11,268 nucleotides of DNA from an uncultured Clostridiaceae bacterium (GTDB taxonomy: Bacteria > Bacillota > Clostridia > Lachnospirales > Lachnospiraceae), in NCBI GenBank assembly GCA_949948825.1, contig CATLIJ010000060.1, positions 1 through 11,268 of the forward strand. Direction: 5' to 3'. Under the pieces are notes generated by a model that did not search any database, was not told the origin of the DNA, and saw only the letters and a list, made by a program, of their open reading frames with translations. Numbering within the stretch: position 1 is the stretch's first letter; each line of letters begins with the position of its first letter. Position numbers and translations under genes: made by a program. Of the stretch, positions 7,635 to 11,268 are shown one piece after another.

Positions 7635-7663
7635 ATTATACATCCTGTAACTTAAGATGTAAA
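7635..7663 (-). promoter_or_regulatory. Promoter of the minus-strand RHH gene with embedded inverted repeat
   Basis: On the minus strand TTTACA (7663-7658) and TATAAT (7640-7635) are 17 nt apart. The predicted start near 7628 implies a leader of roughly 165 nt before the ATG at 7461. An inverted repeat TACATC-N11-GATGTA (7639-7661) overlaps both boxes and could be an operator, possibly for the RHH protein itself. Confidence 0.65.
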
Positions 7664-7862
7664 GACGTCAAAATACTTAATTATTTATAAACAAGCCTGG
7701 AGCTGTTTTATCGCATAATCAAGATACAGTAATGAAAAACAGACGTTTTATTTATTGGGAATTTGGATGGCTGGTCAAAAGATTAGCCCTATGGCAGCCT
7801 TTTGTTCATTGGCTGCAGGAGAGAAGGTCAACAAATTCCTTAATTTATTGTTAATATTTTCC
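7664..7862. other. AT-rich divergent intergenic spacer
   Basis: This stretch lies between the divergent promoters of the two RHH genes. It is AT-rich. Apart from a 40-codon open frame (7732-7854) I see no convincing gene, RNA or repeat in it. Confidence 0.5.
7732..7854 (+). CDS. Possible 40-aa Trp/Arg-rich peptide (doubtful)
   Basis: An ATG-to-TAA frame encodes 40 residues beginning MKNRRFIYWEFGWLVKRLAL. The peptide has four Trp residues and is basic, with an amphipathic or hydrophobic middle, somewhat like small membrane-active peptides. Against it, no Shine-Dalgarno precedes the ATG, and only a CATAAT -10-like box (7714-7719) without a matching -35 is seen. It ends just upstream of the next promoter. 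I list it because it is too short for most gene finders; chance is a good explanation. Confidence 0.15.
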   Translation: MKNRRFIYWEFGWLVKRLALWQPFVHWLQERRSTNSLIYC

Positions 7863-7891
7863 TTGACAGTGGTTCAGTGAACCACTATAAT
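7863..7891 (+). promoter_or_regulatory. Perfect consensus promoter of the RHH/surface-protein operon
   Basis: TTGACA (7863-7868) and TATAAT (7886-7891) match the sigma-A consensus exactly with an optimal 17-nt spacer. Such a promoter would be very strong unless repressed. The start is expected near 7898, giving a leader of about 50 nt before the ATG at 7948. Confidence 0.92.
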
Positions 7892-7917
7892 AATCAGTAA
7901 AGAGTTCACTGAACCAC
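7869..7917 (+). promoter_or_regulatory. Two palindromic operators (O1 7869-7885, O2 7901-7917)
   Basis: O1, GTGGTTCAGTGAACCAC, is a perfect 8-bp-arm palindrome that fills the promoter spacer exactly. O2, AGAGTTCACTGAACCAC, shares the right half TGAACCAC and the inner GTTCA but differs at the outer three bases of the left half. The centres (7877 and 7909) are 32 bp apart, close to three helical turns, so dimers would sit on the same face. O2 lies just downstream of the expected start. A bound protein would block RNA polymerase. The RHH protein encoded next is the natural candidate; this is inference. Confidence 0.85.
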
Positions 7918-7947
7918 TGCGAATTTCAGAGAAAGGAGGGTACTTGG

Positions 7948-8139
7948 ATGGCAGCGAACCTGAAACGTGTGACCATTTCGGTTTCTCCGGATATGGAAAC
8001 CGAACTGAGACTGGTAAAAGAAGAATTATTTGATAATGCCACTCAGAATGAGATGATCCGGCAGCTGATCCAAAAGGGGCTGGATTCCCTGCATCCGCAG
8101 GACGGATCAGGACAGGGACAGCAGGAAAGGACAGCGTAA
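7948..8139 (+). CDS. Small ribbon-helix-helix protein, probable autorepressor
   Basis: The 63-residue product has the RHH layout. The strand is RVTISV (residues 6-11), the first helix SPDMETELRLVKEELF, then an NATQNE turn, the second helix EMIRQLIQKGLDSL, and a short polar Gln/Gly-rich tail. It starts at ATG 7948 with an excellent AAAGGAGGG about 8 nt upstream. It is the first gene after a consensus promoter carrying two palindromes, the arrangement expected of a self-repressing RHH regulator. A large secreted protein follows 195 nt downstream on the same strand, with no terminator and no clear promoter between them, so it probably controls that gene too. It resembles the divergent RHH protein at 7258-7461 only in fold-level pattern. 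An antitoxin role is less likely because no small toxin gene adjoins. Confidence 0.78.
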   Translation: MAANLKRVTISVSPDMETELRLVKEELFDNATQNEMIRQLIQKGLDSLHPQDGSGQGQQERTA

Positions 8140-8147
8140 GGATTTGT

Positions 8148-8298
8148 CCTGACAGAGTGGGGATACATAATAGCAGCAGTCTCTCTGTCAGGGCGTTTCA
8201 GGGAGAGAAAGCCAAAAGAGGCTGCCTTCGGATGTTCGCGGTTCTTCAGTTTCTTTTGCAAAAGGAACTTGCGGGATATGGTTTCAGAAGCTCTGAAA
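8148..8298 (+). promoter_or_regulatory. Structured leader between RHH gene and surface-protein gene
   Basis: The 195-nt gap 8140-8334 holds three inverted repeats. CCTGACAGAG/CTCTGTCAGG (8148-8157 with 8183-8192) is a 10-bp stem with a 25-nt loop. GTTTCTTTT/AAAAGGAAC (8249-8257 with 8260-8268) is a 9-pair stem including one G-T. TTTCAGA/TCTGAAA (8282-8288 with 8292-8298) is a 7-bp stem with a 3-nt loop. None is followed by a T-run, so none is an obvious terminator. I do not recognise a known riboswitch class. Confidence 0.5.
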
Positions 8299-8334
8299 AA
8301 CTTATATTGCCGAAGCAAATTAGGAGGAACTTGT

Positions 8335-10572
8335 ATGAAAAGGAATTTGAAGCATTACAGGCAGGTTGCAAGCACAGTCCTGATCACAACCCTGCTGATG
8401 GTGCCATCATTAGGTCCGTTGACTTCGCTGGCGGATAATCCGGATGACGGGGTGGTGTATGAGGACATCATTGACGATGCGGACGACGGGTATTATGATG
8501 AGGAAGATACGGTTGTTTACAGCAGGGCGGCACGGGCGAGCGGGTCGGATGCAGTGAGTGTAGATTCTCTTTGTTTGACAGCACCTGCAGAGAAAGTAGA
8601 TGCAGGTACAACAGGCTTTAGCATTGCTGGCAGTGTTACTCTTGCTTCTGGCAGCAACTGGACCGATGGTTTAGCCAGTTCATCCAATGCAACTTCAAAG
8701 GATACCATAACTGACAATATTCAATTATCGATTCCAAAAGGATTGTTTGTAACAGCTCCAGAAAAAGTAAGTGATGTAACAGTGAATGGAACAACTGCAA
8801 CATTCAAGATTGCTGGAGATATTGCAGCAGATGCAAGTGGAGATTACATGGTAGGCGCCAGCTGGGGTAGTGTGAAGGCAGAAGGTGTTACTGTTACTGT
8901 AATTCCAAAGAAAACGGAATTAAAAGAGGTTACTCTTATGTTTACAGATCAGGAGCTTCAGCTTCAGGCAGGAACCTCTAAGGATGTGACGATGGAGTTT
9001 AAACCAGATGCAATCTGGGATAAAGTAACTGTCAATTCCAGTAATGAAGAGGCTGTGAAGGTAAGCAGAGGGAAAAATGGCGTTTTGACTCTGGAGGGTG
9101 TGAAAGTGACAGAGGAGCCGGTAATTGTTACTGCTGCATTTGAGGAGAATGAGGAGTACAAGGGCGCTGAGGCCACTTTGTCTGTAACAGTTACTGCAGA
9201 GCCGCCAGTGGAAGAAGGGGCAGTGACTCTTTCCATTGAAGGAGGAGATCTGATCCTTGATCCGGAAGAAACTGGGACAGCGACAATTATTGCTAAGGTG
9301 GAGGGAAGCTTCCCCACTGAAAAAGATGTTCTGGCTGGAATACAGATGGAGAATAATGCCGCTGATGTAGCTGAGGCTGAATTTGATCCAAATACCGGCA
9401 AAGTCACTGTGAAAGGTTTAAAAGCAGGAATGGTCTCCATTACATTTTCTTATGAAAACAGTAAGGGAGAATCTGAAGTTACACTTAATGTTAAAGTAGT
9501 GGAAACATCGGAGACTGTAAAGCCATTAGAAGTAGAGACAAAAGGCGCCGAGGTAGATGTTGCCGGAGCAGCCATTGACGGAGGAAAAGCGCCGGAAGGT
9601 GTGACAGACGAGGAACATAAGGCTAATGTAGAGAAAATCAAGGATGAAGTGAAAGATAGTCTTGAAAAGAATACAAATGTGAAAAATGGTTTTCAGCTGA
9701 TTATAAACAACAATCAGAATCTGGCTGATTTTGGAGTGAGGGAACCAGGAGGAACCATTTATCCATTGCAGAAGCTGGAGTCAATGAGCATGGGATATGA
9801 TCAGGGAAAACCAGTTCTGAAGAGTATGAAGTTTGACATCAGCCTGTATTGGAGACCAGAAGGGTTTGACGCAAGCAGTACTGGCGCGAAATTGAAGAAG
9901 GATATAAAAGGTTCCTTTAAGTTCCGTATTCCGGTTCCTGAAAGCGTTGGTAATGTAAGATATGCAAATGTTAATCATGATGGTAAATGGTTGTCTCAGT
10001 CTGTAATTCAAAAAGAGAATGGCGGATGGTATATTACTGTGAAGGTAAATAGTTTCAGCCCCTTTACTGTAGAGTTTACGGACACCAAGAAGTCTTCTGG
10101 CAGCAGCGGCGGTGGCGGCGGAAGCAGCAGCGGACGTTCCACAACAACCACAACCAACACAGAACCTGACACCATGTTTGGCAGCTGGCAGCAGGATGAG
10201 CAGGGATGGAGATTCATGCAGAACAATGGCGCCTATGCAGCCAATGCCTGGGGCAGAATCAATGGCTTCTGGTACTATTTCGGAGAAAACACCTACATGA
10301 TGACCGGATGGATTTTTGTGGGAGAACAGTGGTATTATCTGAGTCAGACTCCGGAGACCATCGGCAAGATGCAGACCGGACCGATTTATGATGCGGCTAC
10401 AGACCGATGGTTCCATGCAGATGCTTCCGGCGCAATCCAGACCGGATGGCAGTACATTGAAGACTCCTGGCGTTATCTGGACCCTGCAAGCGAAGGAGTA
10501 AGAGGCGCTATGGTGACAAATCAGTGGGTGGATGGCCGTTATCTGGATGCTCAGGGCAGGTGGACAGAGTAA
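8335..10572 (+). CDS. Secreted cell-wall-binding protein with Ig-like domains
   Basis: The 745-residue product starts at ATG 8335, 7 nt after AGGAGG (8322-8327); the frame extends upstream to a TTG at 8269, without family support. It opens with a signal peptide: basic MKRNLKHYR, a hydrophobic core, and probable cleavage after SLA at residue 33. An Asp/Glu/Tyr-rich acidic stretch (to about 62) is followed by a beta-rich region (about 75-190). Two bacterial Ig-like (BIG2-type) segments run from about 192-290 and 292-395. A domain I cannot name (about 400-580) has a charged helix and a beta-rich part. A Gly/Ser/Thr linker lies near 588-605. Residues ~612-745 are aromatic cell-wall-binding repeats (GFWYYFGENTYMMTGW, EQWYYLS, SWRYLD), the choline-binding-like type that anchors proteins noncovalently to the wall. 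Likely an adhesin or wall-associated protein; no catalytic motif is seen. It is probably cotranscribed with the RHH gene upstream. Confidence 0.82.
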   Translation: MKRNLKHYRQVASTVLITTLLMVPSLGPLTSLADNPDDGVVYEDIIDDADDGYYDEEDTVVYSRAARASGSDAVSVDSLCLTAPAEKVDAGTTGFSIAGSVTLASGSNWTDGLASSSNATSKDTITDNIQLSIPKGLFVTAPEKVSDVTVNGTTATFKIAGDIAADASGDYMVGASWGSVKAEGVTVTVIPKKTELKEVTLMFTDQELQLQAGTSKDVTMEFKPDAIWDKVTVNSSNEEAVKVSRGKNGVLTLEGVKVTEEPVIVTAAFEENEEYKGAEATLSVTVTAEPPVEEGAVTLSIEGGDLILDPEETGTATIIAKVEGSFPTEKDVLAGIQMENNAADVAEAEFDPNTGKVTVKGLKAGMVSITFSYENSKGESEVTLNVKVVETSETVKPLEVETKGAEVDVAGAAIDGGKAPEGVTDEEHKANVEKIKDEVKDSLEKNTNVKNGFQLIINNNQNLADFGVREPGGTIYPLQKLESMSMGYDQGKPVLKSMKFDISLYWRPEGFDASSTGAKLKKDIKGSFKFRIPVPESVGNVRYANVNHDGKWLSQSVIQKENGGWYITVKVNSFSPFTVEFTDTKKSSGSSGGGGGSSSGRSTTTTTNTEPDTMFGSWQQDEQGWRFMQNNGAYAANAWGRINGFWYYFGENTYMMTGWIFVGEQWYYLSQTPETIGKMQTGPIYDAATDRWFHADASGAIQTGWQYIEDSWRYLDPASEGVRGAMVTNQWVDGRYLDAQGRWTE

Positions 10573-10672
10573 TCCGGCTGTCGTAAAATGCAGACGGTAA
10601 TACCAAGACGGGAAATGATTTGCAGCATTTTTCGGAAAAAATAAGAACAAACTTCGGCCAATATAGAAAGAG

Positions 10673-10702
10673 AAGGCTGCTCTGAAAACGGGCAGCCTTT
10701 TT
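10673..10702 (+). terminator. Intrinsic terminator of the surface-protein gene
   Basis: AAGGCTGC (10673-10680) pairs with GCAGCCTT (10692-10699) around an 11-nt loop, ending in five Ts (10698-10702). It lies 100 nt after the stop codon. Confidence 0.88.
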
Positions 10703-10772
10703 GAACCTTGTGAGTCTTAGGCTTAAAGTCAGAGGGATTCAAAGGTAACAGTTTGGACAGGGCAAAAACGGA

Positions 10773-10831
10773 TAAAAATTATAAAATTTTGTAAAAATTT
10801 TGTTGACATTTGAGACAATTCGTATTATACT
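10773..10831 (+). promoter_or_regulatory. tRNA-operon promoter with AT-rich UP-like element
   Basis: TTGACA (10803-10808) and TATACT (10826-10831) are separated by 17 nt, with the start expected near 10838, only about 5 nt before tRNA-Pro. Directly upstream, 10773-10802 is almost pure A/T and contains AAAATTTTG-type repeats. This resembles the UP elements found at strong stable-RNA promoters. Confidence 0.9.
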
Positions 10832-10842
10832 ATCAAAGGTGT

Positions 10843-10916
10843 CGAGGCGTGGCTCAGTTTGGTAGAGCGCTGCGTTCGGGACGCAGAGGCCGCAAGTTCG
10901 AATCTTGTCGCCTCGA
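10843..10916 (+). tRNA. tRNA-Pro (anticodon CGG)
   Basis: A complete cloverleaf of 74 nt. The acceptor CGAGGCG pairs with CGCCTCG, followed by discriminator A (10916). The D-arm contains GGCTCAGTTTGGTAGAGC. The anticodon stem CTGCG/CGCAG encloses the loop TTCGGGA, so the anticodon is CGG (10877-10879), reading CCG. The T-loop is TTCGAAT. CCA is not encoded. It is first in the three-tRNA operon. Confidence 0.96.
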
Positions 10917-10945
10917 TGTATTTTACAGTATACACCATAGATTAA

Positions 10946-11017
10946 GGCCTCATGGTCAAGCGGTCAAGACGACGCCCTCTCACGGCGTAAACCCGGGTTC
11001 GATTCCCGGTGAGGTCA
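10946..11017 (+). tRNA. tRNA-Glu (anticodon CTC)
   Basis: A 72-nt cloverleaf. The acceptor GGCCTCA pairs with TGAGGTC (one G-T), with discriminator A at 11017. The anticodon stem ACGCC/GGCGT encloses CTCTCAC, so the anticodon is CTC (10979-10981), reading GAG. The T-arm is CCGGG/CCCGG around TTCGATT. CCA is not encoded. It is 29 nt after tRNA-Pro. Confidence 0.95.
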
Positions 11018-11053
11018 TAAGATGCTTTGGAACATTGTGTCCAAAGCATCTTA
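11018..11053 (+). other. Perfect 14-bp hairpin directly after tRNA-Glu
   Basis: TAAGATGCTTTGGA (11018-11031) pairs perfectly with TCCAAAGCATCTTA (11040-11053) around an 8-nt loop. The stem begins on the base right after the tRNA-Glu discriminator. TCTGTCAG follows rather than a T-run, so it may be a processing or protective structure, or a weak terminator that lets some transcripts reach tRNA-Thr. Confidence 0.6.
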
Positions 11054-11114
11054 TCTGTCAGAAGAAAAAAGAATGATGTGCTTCTTGTCATTCCGGTTTT
11101 GGCCTTTGGTAATT

Positions 11115-11187
<73 letters not shown>

Positions 11188-11214
11188 TTTAGAATAAGGG
11201 GTTTTAAGAGGCAA

Positions 11215-11257
11215 AAAAGTGCGTAAACATCGGGGTTTACGCACTTTTACGTTTTTT
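11215..11257 (+). terminator. Intrinsic terminator of the tRNA operon
   Basis: AAAAGTGCGTAAAC (11215-11228) pairs perfectly over 14 bp with GTTTACGCACTTTT (11235-11248) around ATCGGG. A T4 end to the stem and a further T6 run (11252-11257) follow. Confidence 0.9.
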
Positions 11258-11268
11258 CTCTATAAGTC

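Noticed and set aside
7421..7636. 71-codon minus-strand frame upstream of and overlapping the RHH gene
   Set aside because: Its first ATG lies upstream of the predicted transcription start, later ATGs have no Shine-Dalgarno, and the composition is not protein-like.
7258..8139. Toxin-antitoxin locus built on one of the RHH proteins
   Set aside because: No RelE-, ParE-, MazF- or Zot-like small ORF adjoins either RHH gene; the neighbours are a 492-aa DUF1846 gene and a secreted protein.
8148..8298. c-di-GMP or other known riboswitch before the surface gene
   Set aside because: I looked for the conserved cores of common classes and did not recognise any; only generic hairpins are visible.
8303..8308. 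TATATT as a -10 box for a dedicated promoter of the surface-protein gene
   Set aside because: No -35-like hexamer lies 16-19 nt upstream, and the resulting leader would barely contain the ribosome binding site.
10008..10650. Long minus-strand open frames opposite the surface-protein gene
   Set aside because: They are antisense shadows of a well-supported gene, with low-complexity sequence opposite the Gly/Ser linker and no ribosome binding sites.
10810..11076. 88-codon + strand frame
   Set aside because: It covers the tRNA promoter, tRNA-Pro and tRNA-Glu and has no ribosome binding site.
11085..11113. TTGTCA-17-GGTAAT as a separate promoter for tRNA-Thr
   Set aside because: The start would fall inside the tRNA gene and the -10 box is poor.

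Overview
The window looks chromosomal and comes from a Firmicute of class Clostridia, most likely a Lachnospiraceae-type gut anaerobe. The evidence is the gene order infB-rbfA-nrnA-truB-ribF, the style of the proteins (an IF-2 with a long Gly/Arg/Asn-rich N-terminus, and a secreted protein ending in aromatic cell-wall-binding repeats), strong AGGAGG ribosome binding sites, and tRNA genes without encoded CCA. The family assignment is inferred from protein style, not from a database search.

Region 1 (1-5505, + strand) is the downstream part of the conserved translation/ribosome-maturation operon. It holds infB (5' end outside the window), rbfA, an nrnA-type DHH phosphoesterase, truB and ribF. 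Gaps are short (56, 24, 8 and 0 nt), and truB and ribF abut. The products act in initiation, 30S maturation, nanoRNA/pAp turnover, tRNA U55 pseudouridylation and FMN/FAD synthesis. Two hairpins lie between ribF and the convergent gene at 5580-7058.

Region 2 (5580-7461, - strand) holds a 492-aa DUF1846 protein of unknown function with its own consensus promoter. Upstream of it is a small ribbon-helix-helix (RHH) protein. Its start codon lacks a close Shine-Dalgarno, and its predicted leader is long and foldable.

Region 3 (7462-10702, + strand) is the accessory and most interesting part. A second RHH protein is expressed from a perfect TTGACA-17-TATAAT promoter. The 17-nt spacer is exactly a palindrome (GTGGTTCAGTGAACCAC), and a second, imperfect copy is centred 32 bp downstream. 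This is a textbook layout for an autoregulated RHH repressor. About 195 nt downstream, after a leader with several hairpins and no obvious promoter of its own, comes a 745-aa secreted protein with Ig-like domains, a Gly/Ser linker and C-terminal cell-wall-binding repeats, followed by an intrinsic terminator. I infer an RHH-controlled surface-protein operon.

Region 4 (10703-11268) is a stable-RNA operon. An AT-rich UP-like tract and a TTGACA-17-TATACT promoter drive tRNA-Pro(CGG), tRNA-Glu(CTC) and tRNA-Thr(CGT). All three have C at the wobble position and so read G-ending codons. A strong terminator ends the window.
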